36,386 nt of DNA, from contig NZ_CAFB01000035.1 of the NCBI RefSeq assembly GCF_000227585.1, positions 53,154 through 89,539 on the forward strand, in the 5' to 3' direction. Shown here piece after piece: positions 24,037-31,793 of the stretch. Both the position numbers and the translations under genes were made by a program. Within the stretch, counting starts at the first letter, position 1. Each line of letters starts with the position of its first letter. The notes under the pieces are model-generated. The model saw only the letters and a program-made list of their open reading frames with translations. It searched no databases and was not told the origin of the DNA. Source of the DNA: Candidatus Glomeribacter gigasporarum BEG34. GTDB taxonomy: Bacteria > Pseudomonadota > Gammaproteobacteria > Burkholderiales > Burkholderiaceae.

Positions 24037-24741
24037 TTATCCATGTACAGGAGCCAAACAGGTATGTGTGCGTGGCTTGAGCGGCGCATCAAATGTATAA
24101 CCGAGCGGGATGCTGTTGGGAATATTCAGGTGGACAATATCTTGCGCAGAAACATGCTCAAGATATTGCATCAGGGCGCGCAAGGAATTTCCGTGCGCAA
24201 CCATCAAAATGCGTTTGCCCGCTTTGAGCGCGGGCGCAATGGATTCATTCCAGAGCGGCACAACGCGCGCAACCGTATCTTGTAAAGATTCCGTGAGCGG
24301 CCTCTGTGCAGGGGACAGTTTTGCATAGCGCGGATCATCGTAAAGGGCGCGCGCGCGGGCGCGCTCCAGCGCGGGCGGCGGGCAATCGTAGCTGCGCCGC
24401 CACTGCAACACCTGTGCAGCGCCGTAACGCGCGGTCGTCTCATCCTTATTCAGGCCGGTGAGCGCGCCATAGTGACGCTCGTTCAACCGCCAGCTATGAA
24501 TGACCGGTATATACATCTGCGCCAGTTCGTCCTGGATATGCCAGAGCGTGCGGATCGCGCGCTTGAGTACAGAGGTATACGCAATATCAAAATGGTAGCC
24601 AAGCGCCTTTAGCAACTGCCCGGCGCGGCGCGCTTCAAGAATGCCTTGTTCAGTCAGATCAATATCGACCCAGCCCGTGAAACGGTTTTCCTGATTCCAG
24701 AGCGATTGACCATGACGGACAAGGACAAGCGGGTACAACAT
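24037..24741 (-). CDS. gpmA: 2,3-bisphosphoglycerate-dependent phosphoglycerate mutase
   Basis: Glycolytic enzyme interconverting 3- and 2-phosphoglycerate. The 234-residue product shows the phosphohistidine motif [11 protein letters not shown] near residue 10, [35 protein letters not shown] and the second catalytic His in [16 protein letters not shown] 24741 has GGAGGAG just upstream; an in-frame GTG at 24753 is less likely. The following type 2 repeat probably forms the 3' end of its message. Confidence 0.96.
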   Translation of the reverse strand: MLYPLVLVRHGQSLWNQENRFTGWVDIDLTEQGILEARRAGQLLKALGYHFDIAYTSVLKRAIRTLWHIQDELAQMYIPVIHSWRLNERHYGALTGLNKDETTARYGAAQVLQWRRSYDCPPPALERARARALYDDPRYAKLSPAQRPLTESLQDTVARVVPLWNESIAPALKAGKRILMVAHGNSLRALMQYLEHVSAQDIVHLNIPNSIPLGYTFDAPLKPRTHTCLAPVHG

Positions 24742-24753
24742 TGACTCCTCCAC

Positions 24754-24949
24754 ACTTCGGGACTATACAATAAATTGCCTAAGGCTGAGTGTAAGCGCTT
24801 GGTATTGCAGGCCCCTCAATGAAATAAGACCCGCTCCAGGCGCTTGAGCGCGCGGAGCGAGACGCCGGCAGCTCGATCTTCATTAGGCGACTAGGGTCAA
24901 TCTCTCCTGTATTTGCAAATGGCTTGCTTAATTGAGAATATGACCTAGG
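24754..24949. other. Intergenic region between gpmA and hemD
   Basis: About 195 bp with no feature I can name. In Burkholderia, as I recall, hemC precedes hemD; here no hemC sequence is visible, so either the operon has been split or hemC is elsewhere. A minus-strand open frame crosses the region but is not a convincing gene. Confidence 0.5.
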
Positions 24950-25798
24950 ATGCACCTGTCTAGTACCGGTACCGCTATCATCACGCGCCCGCGCGGGCAA
25001 TCCGCCGTTTTGCGGCAAACACTGGCCCGGCATCATGTTGAGACGCTTGAGTTTCCGCTGCTGGAAATCGCGCCGGCAAAGGATGATGCGCCGCTCGCGC
25101 GCGCATTGGCAATGCTTGAACAATATGCGCTGGTTATTTTTTCCTCACCGAATGCGGTACATTATGCGCTTGCGCATTTGCCGCATGGAAACTGGCCGCG
25201 CCAGGTGCCGATTGGCGTGGTTGGGCCCGGCAGCGCGCGAGCGCTCGCTTCCCTTGGGATTGCCCAGCCGGATTACCGCGTGATTGCGCCCTCTGTTCAG
25301 GACCGCGCGCAAGGGGCGCAATATACTGAAGCGTATGGCTCCGAAGCGCTGGCGGACGCGCTCGACCAGAGGCTGGGCTTGGCCTCTTTGGCGAGGCGGC
25401 GCGCGCTGATTCTGCGCGCAGACCGCGGCCGTGAATGGCTGGCCAAAGTCTTGGATGCGCATCATGCGCGCGTTGACACCGTGGCGGCGTATCAGTGCAT
25501 CCCGGCGATTCCGGCCGCGTCGCAATGGACGCGGATACGCGCCCTGATTGCGGGCTGTCCGCATACATGGTTGCTGACCAGTTCGGCGGGCGTGCGGCAT
25601 TTAAGCGCGCTCGCGCGTACGCAGCTGAGCGCGCGGGATCAGCGCCGCTTGACAGAGGCGCCCATTGTCGCGCCGCACGCGCGCATTGCGCATGCCGCGC
25701 GGGCGGCAGGTTTTGCTAGGATGATGCAGTCTGGTCTGTCTGACGAATCCATCACGCATGCGTTATTGGCTTCCATCCGCTCATTTTCGCGCACTTGA
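24950..25798 (+). CDS. hemD: Uroporphyrinogen-III synthase
   Basis: Cyclises hydroxymethylbilane to uroporphyrinogen III in heme synthesis. The family is poorly conserved, but the 282-residue product has the expected pattern: AIITRPRGQSAVLRQTL at the start, LVIFSSPNAVHYAL, IGVVGPGSARALASLGI, SEALAD, RRALILRADRGREWLA, and LLTSSAGVRHLSAL near the end. The two halves match the two-domain fold. Its stop overlaps the upstream edge of hemX, with the hemX ATG two bases later. The window contains no hemC or hemB. Confidence 0.9.
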   Translation: MHLSSTGTAIITRPRGQSAVLRQTLARHHVETLEFPLLEIAPAKDDAPLARALAMLEQYALVIFSSPNAVHYALAHLPHGNWPRQVPIGVVGPGSARALASLGIAQPDYRVIAPSVQDRAQGAQYTEAYGSEALADALDQRLGLASLARRRALILRADRGREWLAKVLDAHHARVDTVAAYQCIPAIPAASQWTRIRALIAGCPHTWLLTSSAGVRHLSALARTQLSARDQRRLTEAPIVAPHARIAHAARAAGFARMMQSGLSDESITHALLASIRSFSRT

Positions 25799-25800
25799 AT

Positions 25801-27066
25801 ATGACTGATTCCACAGATATCACGCAGCCGCAGCCTTCCCCGATTTCGCATTCCAGCGGTTCAAAAGCCGCAAAATCGCGCTCTGTCTACGGTCTGCTCC
25901 TCCTCTGGCTGGTCGCGCTATTCATCGCCGCCGCTGCATGCGCGGGCGGTTTTCTACTGGACCGGAAATTCAGCCGTGCGCATATGCGGCTTGCCAAGCG
26001 TCAACAGGCCATCGAACGCGCATTCGCCGACCTTCAATCCAGTGTGCAGACACAGCAGGCGCCTGATACGCCACAGACGCAATGGGCTGAACAGCTCACG
26101 GATGTGCAGAACCGGCTTCAGGCGCTTGAAAACCTGTTCCAGGATGCCGAGCGCGGCCATGAAAACTGGAAAGCCGCCGAACTCGAGCAGATGCTCGCCG
26201 CCGCGAATGAACAGTTAAAGCTGACCGGCAATGTCTCGCTTGCGCTGTTTGCGCTGCAGCACGCGGCCGCGCGTCTGGCAGCGGATTCTTCCTTGCGCGC
26301 GCAGACAGCGCGTAAAGCCATTGAGCGCGATATTCAGGCGCTGCAAACTTCCCCATACGCTGAACTCGCTGCCAAACTTGAGCTCGCGCTTGCCCAGGCG
26401 GACAGGTTGCCGCTTGTCAGTCAACCGCACGCCTCAAAACCGGCATCCATATCCTTAGAGCATTTTTCAGTCGATTTACCCAAGGAGCGAGCGCGAAGAC
26501 AGTATGGGGATCGATGCGGGCGGAGCAGGTCTCCATCGCGCAGCGATGGAGGCGACCCCGCAGCGATCCCGAATACCGAAAACGCTGAAGCGACACAGGG
26601 GAAATCAGTGAAAAATGCTCTAGCCCAAACGGCGGGAAATCCAGCGAATACACAAAGCAAAGAAGCGACACAGGGCCAGCCACTGAAAAATGCGCTCGCG
26701 TGGACAAAATGGTGGGAACGGTTCAGCGCAGGCATTGCACAGCAATGGTCCGGTCTGGTGCAAATGCGCCGCATTGACCGCGACCACGCGCTGCTGATCA
26801 CCCCGGAGCAAGGGCTGCTCGCGCGGGAGAATCTGAAATTGCGGCTTTTGTCCGCGCGTCTTGCGCTGCTTGCGCGCAATCACGCCCTGCTTAAAACAGA
26901 TCTGCAGGCGGCAGCGCATATCCTGCGTTATTTCGATGCCGCCGCGCCCGCGGTTCAATCCGTGCATGATATTCTGTCAGAGCTTGTACAGGCTTCTGAA
27001 GCAGCCACAACTCTCAATATCGACGCAAGCGTGCACGCCGTGCGTCAATATAGAAGCCGGAGTTGA
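25801..27066 (+). CDS. hemX: HemX-like membrane protein, with in-frame repeat insert
   Basis: HemX is an inner-membrane protein encoded between hemD and hemY; its exact role in heme synthesis is not settled. The 421-residue product has a cytoplasmic Pro/Ser-rich start, one transmembrane helix (VYGLLLLWLVALFIAAAACA), a periplasmic coiled-coil region (QTQWAEQLTDVQNRLQALEN) and the conserved C-terminal block (FSAGIAQQWSGLVQMRRID, LLSARLALLARNHALLKTDL). Residues about 219-300 derive from palindromic repeat DNA. They include two related peptides (EATQGKSVKNALA and EATQGQPLKNALAW) 25 codons apart. Flanking parts look normal. ATG 25801 follows the hemD stop by two bases; TTG 25795 is an alternative. 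Confidence 0.88.
   Translation: MTDSTDITQPQPSPISHSSGSKAAKSRSVYGLLLLWLVALFIAAAACAGGFLLDRKFSRAHMRLAKRQQAIERAFADLQSSVQTQQAPDTPQTQWAEQLTDVQNRLQALENLFQDAERGHENWKAAELEQMLAAANEQLKLTGNVSLALFALQHAAARLAADSSLRAQTARKAIERDIQALQTSPYAELAAKLELALAQADRLPLVSQPHASKPASISLEHFSVDLPKERARRQYGDRCGRSRSPSRSDGGDPAAIPNTENAEATQGKSVKNALAQTAGNPANTQSKEATQGQPLKNALAWTKWWERFSAGIAQQWSGLVQMRRIDRDHALLITPEQGLLARENLKLRLLSARLALLARNHALLKTDLQAAAHILRYFDAAAPAVQSVHDILSELVQASEAATTLNIDASVHAVRQYRSRS
26456..26622. repeat. Type 1 palindromic element, copy C, inside hemX
   Basis: Ends are TAGAGCATTTTTCAG (26456-26470) and TGAAAAATGCTCTA (26609-26622). The interior is the core of copy A in the opposite orientation, with the CCATCGC/GCGATGG hairpin. 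Net insertion with TA duplication is 165 bp (55 codons). It is read in a different strand sense and phase from copies A and B and still has no stop, giving a basic Ser/Arg-rich peptide (KERARRQYGDRCGRSRS). Confidence 0.9.
26662..26696. repeat. Extra right end of a type 1 element in hemX
   Basis: These 35 bases repeat 26587-26621 with a few changes, exactly 75 bp downstream (GAAGCGACACAGGG, then ACTGAAAAATGCGCT). The offset keeps frame. It is the right half of a second element or a duplication of the first, and its terminal variant GCGCT is that of the short copies D, E and F. Confidence 0.75.
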
Positions 27067-27069
27067 CCC

Positions 27070-28272
27070 ATGTCCATCCGAGGATTTTTGTGGCTAATCG
27101 TATTATTTGCCTCGGCCGCTGCGCTCGCCGTTCTGGGTCAACGCGAAGCCGGACAGGTCATTATCCTGTATGCCCCCTACCGCCTTGAATTCTCGCTCAA
27201 TTTATTGATCGTGATCCTGATTGCAGCGGGCATCGCGCTCTATGCGCTGATTCGCCTGCTCAGCAATCTGTGGAAAATGCCGGCCCGTCTGGCGGCCTAT
27301 CGGGCGCGCGCCCGCGTTGCCAAAGCGCACGCCGCTTTGCGTCAGGCATGGGAATATCTGAGCGCCGGACGTTTTGCGCGCGCTGAAAAATCCGCTCAAG
27401 CCGCCTGCCGCGCGGCTGACAATCAGGGGGCTGCCGCGCTGATCGGCGCGCGCGCGGCGCACCAGATGCGCGAATATGCGCGCCGCGATGAATGGCTGGA
27501 GCGCATCAAGCGCGCGCGCTGGCAGGAAGCAAAATGGATCGCGACCGCCGAAATGCGTTTAGACGCGCACGATGCCGCCGGCGCGCTGGCCGCGCTGGAT
27601 GAAATCCAGACCCGCGGCGCGCACCGTCTGCACGCGCAGAGAATTGCATTGCGCGCGCACCGGCAGCTTGAACACTGGAATGAAGTCTTGAAAGCCGTCA
27701 AAACGCTTGAGGCGCGCGCGGCCATTGACCGCGCCGCTGCGCAGCAACTGCGCCAGACCGCCGCGCAACATCTATTGCATGAACATCGCCATGATGCACA
27801 AACGCTGCGGGAATGCTGGGCCGCGCTGCCCGCGAGCGAGCGCTATACGCCTTCCTGCGCTCTTTTTGCCGCGCGCTTATTTGTGGACTGCGGGGCGTAT
27901 AAAGAAGCCCGTCAGATCATTGAAACCGCCCTTGACAAACAATGGGATGCGCATCTGCTGCGCTGCTATGCGGAATGCGCGGGCGATGATCCCCATCCGC
28001 TGATTCAACGGGCCGAATCCTGGCAAGTCCAGCATCCAGACGATCCTGATGTGCTTTTTGCGCTGGGATGCCTGTGCCAGCAACAAAGACTGTGGGGTAA
28101 GGCGCAAGCTTTTCTGGAAAAGGCGTTGCGCATCACTCTGGAGGCAGATGAGACGGGTGAACTGAAAGTGTTGATACATCGCGCGCTTGCGCGCTTATAC
28201 GAGTCGCTGGATGACCATCCAAAAGCGAACGCACACTATCGTGAGGCAGCGCTCGCCCTCAAAGCGGCATGA
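27070..28272 (+). CDS. hemY: HemY-like heme biosynthesis membrane protein with TPR region
   Basis: Inner-membrane protein of the proteobacterial hemDXY cluster, not the protoporphyrinogen oxidase of Bacillus. The 400-residue product has two N-terminal transmembrane helices (FLWLIVLFASAAALAVL and LLIVILIAAGIALYALIRLL) with YRLEFSLN between them, as is usual for HemY_N. A long alanine-rich TPR-like helical domain follows, ending with VLFALGCLCQQQRLWGKAQA and ARLYESLDDHPKANAHY. It starts three bases after hemX and overlaps pagP by 4 bp (ATGA). Confidence 0.92.
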   Translation: MSIRGFLWLIVLFASAAALAVLGQREAGQVIILYAPYRLEFSLNLLIVILIAAGIALYALIRLLSNLWKMPARLAAYRARARVAKAHAALRQAWEYLSAGRFARAEKSAQAACRAADNQGAAALIGARAAHQMREYARRDEWLERIKRARWQEAKWIATAEMRLDAHDAAGALAALDEIQTRGAHRLHAQRIALRAHRQLEHWNEVLKAVKTLEARAAIDRAAAQQLRQTAAQHLLHEHRHDAQTLRECWAALPASERYTPSCALFAARLFVDCGAYKEARQIIETALDKQWDAHLLRCYAECAGDDPHPLIQRAESWQVQHPDDPDVLFALGCLCQQQRLWGKAQAFLEKALRITLEADETGELKVLIHRALARLYESLDDHPKANAHYREAALALKAA

Positions 28273-28862
28273 GGCGCTTTTCGTTTCGACCCCGGCTTTG
28301 GACGCTGATCTATGTGGTTTCCGGAGTTGCCCGATTTCCGGCAGAGTCCTGCGCTGCAGAGCTGACGCGCTGGGCCGCAACGCGGCTTTCCGAAGCAAAA
28401 GCGCATATGCTGCATATCGCGCGGGAAGGGGTCCGGGATCTGTATATCAGCGGTTATGTCTGGCATGCGCCGGATGGCTTTACAAGAGAAGACCGCGGGC
28501 GGCTGAACGCTTACGCCTATGGGGCCGGGTTTGGAAAACGCAGAATCGATGCAAATGGACGCGAGAGCCTCATCTACGCCCTCGTATTCTCAGATTCCCA
28601 CTATGATCCTCAACCTATTGCGGGTTATGCGCGGCAATGGTTTACTCAGCCGATTGCCTCTTCTGTATCCTTAGGCGCGGGCTATACCGTTGCGCTTTCT
28701 ACGCGCTCAGACGGCTGGTATATCCCATTTCCCATTATATTACCCCTTGCAACCGTGCGTTTCAGCCGTTTTTCATTGATGACCACAGGGCTTCCGCGCA
28801 TACCCGGAGCGGTGAATATAAAAGGCAGTGTGGTGTTTGTCTGGGGCCGCTACGAGCTTTAG
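28269..28862 (+). CDS. pagP: Lipid A palmitoyltransferase PagP
   Basis: Outer-membrane beta-barrel enzyme that transfers palmitate from phospholipid to lipid A, often protecting against antimicrobial peptides. In 197 residues the match to E. coli PagP is clear over the whole barrel: DLYISGYVWHAP (catalytic His66), YGAGFGKRRIDANG, LVFSDSHYDPQPIAGY (catalytic Asp109 and Ser110), YIPFPIILPLATV and the C-terminal VVFVWGRYEL. A signal peptide covers about residues 1-30. It overlaps hemY by 4 bp, so it is likely co-transcribed with the heme genes. I recall another gene, ppa, at this place in Burkholderia, so pagP looks like a lineage-specific addition. A type 2 repeat begins right after its stop. 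Confidence 0.92.
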   Translation: MRRFSFRPRLWTLIYVVSGVARFPAESCAAELTRWAATRLSEAKAHMLHIAREGVRDLYISGYVWHAPDGFTREDRGRLNAYAYGAGFGKRRIDANGRESLIYALVFSDSHYDPQPIAGYARQWFTQPIASSVSLGAGYTVALSTRSDGWYIPFPIILPLATVRFSRFSLMTTGLPRIPGAVNIKGSVVFVWGRYEL

Positions 28863-28970
28863 GCCAAGATTTCCGCAGCCGCGCTGGCGGCGTTGCGCCT
28901 CCTTGCCGTACTCTCATTGTACTGTCTGCGTCGGCGCGCCTTGCCAGCACGGCTGTACGAAAATCTTGGC
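28863..28970. repeat. Type 2 palindromic hairpin repeat, copy 4 (after pagP)
   Basis: It begins immediately after the pagP stop. The outer arms GCCAAGATTT (28863-28872) and AAATCTTGGC (28961-28970) match each other but no other copy. The inner CAGCC/GGCTG and the core with GCGCC/GGCGC and GTAC/GTAC stems are shared; the loop differs (TCTCATT). It abuts a type 1 element at 28973. Confidence 0.88.
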
Positions 28971-28972
28971 TC

Positions 28973-29034
28973 CAGAGCATTTTCAGGTGATTTGCCACGA
29001 AGCGACGCAGTGCAAGCCGTTGAAAAATGCGCTA
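28973..29034. repeat. Type 1 palindromic element, copy F (short), at the proP-like 3' end
   Basis: Left end AGAGCATTTTCAG, right end TTGAAAAATGCGCTA. The subterminal arms do not match each other (GTGATTTGCC on one side, the complement of GCAAGCCG on the other), so the copy looks like a hybrid of two variants. The last three bases provide the TAG stop of the minus-strand transporter gene. Confidence 0.85.
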
Positions 29035-30288
29035 TAAAACTTCTCCGGACTTCAATCGCCACGCAAAAGGCAGCGCCAGAATCCCAAAAAACATGATGTA
29101 TAAAGCGGGGAAGATCAGCAGGCCGGTTTTCTGAATCATCCAGGTGTTGATGAATGGCGCGGTGCCTCCGAATAAAACAATGGGAAATGTATACGCCAGA
29201 TTCATGCCGCGACAGCGTATCAAAGGCGGGAATTGTCTGGCGAGCATTTCCATCAGGACTCCGCCCGCGCATTCCAAGGGTAAAACCAAGAGCAATTGCG
29301 TGGCCAATGCCGCTGCGAAAGAACCCCGCTGAAGCAAAAACCACAGTGGACAGATCAGCACAATCGCCATGATGATACTCGCGGTCATCAGTCTTTGATA
29401 GCCGATCAATTGACCGGCATAGCCTGAGAATAAAATAACGGGCACCAGTGCCGCTAAAGTCAAGGTATTGGTTAAATACGCCCATTGATGGGGATAATTT
29501 AGAAAATAAATCAGATAAGACGGCATCCAGACAACCAGCGTATAAAAGAAGACATTCAGGAATGCACAGATGAGCGCAACGGGCGCGGCTGTTTTAAGCA
29601 GCGATTGTTTCGGAACATCAACGCTCGTATGCGCGCGATTGTTCTGCTGTAGGGGAATATGATGAATCTCGCGCCGGATATAGCCGATCGCAACCGTGAG
29701 TGGAATGCTGAGCAGAAAAGGAATTCTCCAGGCCCATGCGTGAATCGTCTCACGATCAAAATATTGAAATAATAAAAAAACGACCAGCGTGGCCAATAAA
29801 GAACCCAGAGCGATGCTCGCAACAACAACGCTGCATAAAATGCTTTTACGTTCAGAGGGCGCGGCTTCAAAAATATAACAGGCTGTTCCAGGCAACTCTC
29901 CCCCTAACGCAAACCCCTGGGTCAATCTTAAGGCCAGCAATAAAAGGGGCGCAATCCAGCCAATATTTTGATAAGTCGGCAACAGTCCGATGAGCGCGGT
30001 CGGCACTGCCATCGCCACGAGCATGATTTTGATCGGAGCGCCGCGGCCAACCCGATCTCCCATCGCGCCAAAGAAGAGACTCCCCAGGGGCCGGGCAAGA
30101 TAGCCAATGGCAAAAGCGGCAAAGGCCTGAATCAATCTATGGATAGGGTCTTCAGAATGAAAGAAGAGTTGGCCGATCACGTCGGCCATATAGGCATAAA
30201 TAACGAATTCATACCATTCAAAAATATTGGCGACCAGCCCGATCTTTAGCAGATGATTGTGCGTCGTATTTTGAGATAGACCGTTCAA
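29032..30288 (-). CDS. MFS metabolite:proton symporter (ProP/MHS family)
   Basis: A 418-residue inner-membrane transporter of the proline/betaine/organic-acid symporter group. The family start is clear (GLVANIFEWYEFVIYAYMAD), then FAIGYLARPLGSLFFGAMGD and the loop GDRVGRG, and TQGFALGGELPGTACYIFEA in helix 4-5. Such ProP-like carriers are often kept by intracellular bacteria. The start is TTG 30288, one base after the stop of the stomatin-like gene, with GCAGGG upstream. The stop TAG is supplied by the end of a palindromic repeat. The solute is unknown. Confidence 0.88.
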   Translation of the reverse strand: MNGLSQNTTHNHLLKIGLVANIFEWYEFVIYAYMADVIGQLFFHSEDPIHRLIQAFAAFAIGYLARPLGSLFFGAMGDRVGRGAPIKIMLVAMAVPTALIGLLPTYQNIGWIAPLLLLALRLTQGFALGGELPGTACYIFEAAPSERKSILCSVVVASIALGSLLATLVVFLLFQYFDRETIHAWAWRIPFLLSIPLTVAIGYIRREIHHIPLQQNNRAHTSVDVPKQSLLKTAAPVALICAFLNVFFYTLVVWMPSYLIYFLNYPHQWAYLTNTLTLAALVPVILFSGYAGQLIGYQRLMTASIIMAIVLICPLWFLLQRGSFAAALATQLLLVLPLECAGGVLMEMLARQFPPLIRCRGMNLAYTFPIVLFGGTAPFINTWMIQKTGLLIFPALYIMFFGILALPFAWRLKSGEVL

Positions 30289-30289
30289 A

Positions 30290-31210
30290 CTACTTGCCCT
30301 GCTTCACAATCGCCAGGGCCGATGCAATCAGTGCGCTCATATCGCTCAGATTCGCGGGCACAATCAAGGTATTGCCCGCTTTCGCCAGATTGCCGAATGC
30401 GCTGATATATTGTTCGGCAATTTTCAGATTCACCGCGTCGCTCCCGCCCGCCGACTGAATCGCCGCGGCAATTTGCTGAATTGCGCACGCATTCGCTTCA
30501 GCCACCGCCAGAGTCGCGGCAGCCTGTCCCTGCGCTTGATTGATCGCCGCCTGTTTTTCCCCTTCCGATTTCTGTATCGCCGCTTCGCGCGCGCCGGAAG
30601 CCAGATTAATCTGTTCCTGTTTCTTGCCTTCCGAGGCGGCAATGAGCGCGCGCTTTTCACGCTCCGCGGTAATCTGTGCCTGCATCGCGTGCAGGATTTC
30701 CTTCGGCGGCGTTAAATCCTTGATTTCATAACGCAGGACTTTAACCCCCCAGTTCGCCGCCGCTTCGTCGAGCGCATTCACAATACTATGGTTAATCAGC
30801 TCACGCTCTTCAAAGGTTTTGTCGAGTTCGAGCTTGCCAATCACCGAGCGCAATGTCGTTTGTGAGAGCTGCGTAATCGCAAACACAAAATTGCTTGAAC
30901 CGTAGGAGGCTTTGACCGGATCGGTGACCTGAAAATACAAAACGCCATCGACTTGCAACTGGGTATTGTCGCGCGTGATACACACCTGACTCGGCACATC
31001 GAGCGGAATTTCTTTTAATACATGCCGGTGCGCGATGCGGTCGATAAACGGCACAACCAAGCTTGGCCCAGGCGTCAGCGTTTTATGGTAGCGGCCCAGC
31101 CGCTCAACCACCCAAGCATGCTGTTGCGGAATAATTTTGATCGTCTGCGCAATCGCGACGGCAATCACGACAAACAGAACCAGTGCAATCAGGCTGGTGT
31201 TAAACAACAT
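30290..31210 (-). CDS. Stomatin-like SPFH/band 7 membrane protein (QmcA type)
   Basis: A 306-residue protein anchored by an N-terminal helix (LIALVLFVVIAVAIAQ), followed by the band 7 domain: IIPQQHAWVVERLGRYHKTL, PGPSLVVPFIDRIAHRH and LRSVIGKLELDKTFEERE. The C-terminal half is an Ala/Glu/Gln coiled coil (EREKRALIAASEGKKQEQIN). These proteins form membrane rings with NfeD partners, and nfeD is the gene directly upstream. ATG 31210 is five bases from AGGAG; ATG 31213 is the alternative. The proP-like gene follows after one base. Confidence 0.93.
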   Translation of the reverse strand: MLFNTSLIALVLFVVIAVAIAQTIKIIPQQHAWVVERLGRYHKTLTPGPSLVVPFIDRIAHRHVLKEIPLDVPSQVCITRDNTQLQVDGVLYFQVTDPVKASYGSSNFVFAITQLSQTTLRSVIGKLELDKTFEERELINHSIVNALDEAAANWGVKVLRYEIKDLTPPKEILHAMQAQITAEREKRALIAASEGKKQEQINLASGAREAAIQKSEGEKQAAINQAQGQAAATLAVAEANACAIQQIAAAIQSAGGSDAVNLKIAEQYISAFGNLAKAGNTLIVPANLSDMSALIASALAIVKQGK

Positions 31211-31219
31211 CATCTCTCC

Positions 31220-31648
31220 TCAAACAGACGTTGTGGAAGCTTCCAAAGGAGCCACCACTAAACAATTCCCCCGCACTTCGCGGATTTCATACCAGTTTCG
31301 ATTTCCAGGCTGTTCCGTACCGGCGTATTCGATATTCCACTGCGCGCCGCGATACATCGCGCGCGCGGTGCGGCCATCCCAGTTTTCGATATAGACGCGC
31401 GCGCCAATATCAAAATTGAGCGCGGCGCAGCGATTATGCCACCGTTTGCGCGCGCGGCGCAGCGCTGCAAGCGCAGCCAGAGCGCACGCGGTCGCGGTGA
31501 ATAATTGAACCGTCAGCGCAGCGCCTGCCAGCGCCGCAACGCCGCCTGCAACGGCAGCGAGTGCGAGCATCAGTAAATAAAAGGTTCCGCTCAGCAATTC
31601 GGCAATGACCAGCGCCGCCGCGAATACCCACCAAATCACAGCCTGCAT
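31220..31648 (-). CDS. NfeD-like membrane protein
   Basis: A 142-residue short NfeD protein with two or three N-terminal transmembrane segments (MQAVIWWVFAAALVIAELL and a second Ala/Leu-rich stretch) and a C-terminal OB-fold domain (NFDIGARVYIENWDGRTARA, ending VRGNCLVVAPLE). NfeD and stomatin-like proteins are typically encoded together and act as a pair. Its TGA is followed directly by GAGGAGAG, the ribosome binding site of the stomatin-like gene, so the two are translationally linked. Confidence 0.9.
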   Translation of the reverse strand: MQAVIWWVFAAALVIAELLSGTFYLLMLALAAVAGGVAALAGAALTVQLFTATACALAALAALRRARKRWHNRCAALNFDIGARVYIENWDGRTARAMYRGAQWNIEYAGTEQPGNRNWYEIREVRGNCLVVAPLEASTTSV

Positions 31649-31762
31649 CCTATGTTTAGTCCTAGTGTCTGATGGTTGAATCTCACTATGACAATGATTT
31701 GATACATCTATTCAGAAGCCCTCTTGGCCATCGTGATAGCGGTGTTGAGAGGGGTTTGAATT

Positions 31763-31793
31763 CATTGAATTCTAAAATCCATTGAATTCTAAA
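31763..31793. repeat. Short tandem direct repeat at the ppsA 3' end
   Basis: CATTGAATTCTAAA occurs at 31763-31776 and 31780-31793, a 17-bp period. The right copy contains the ppsA stop codon on the minus strand (31789-31791). It probably reflects a small duplication; no function is evident. Confidence 0.7.

Noticed and set aside
24779-25123. Minus-strand 114-codon open frame between gpmA and hemD
   Set aside because: Nearly half overlaps hemD coding sequence, no ribosome binding site is seen and no family was recognised; the part outside hemD is too short to judge.
31680-31762. CCCTCT/AGAGGG hairpin in the gap before the ppsA end
   Set aside because: The stem is 6 bp with a loop of over 20 bases and no U-tract, so it was not called a terminator.
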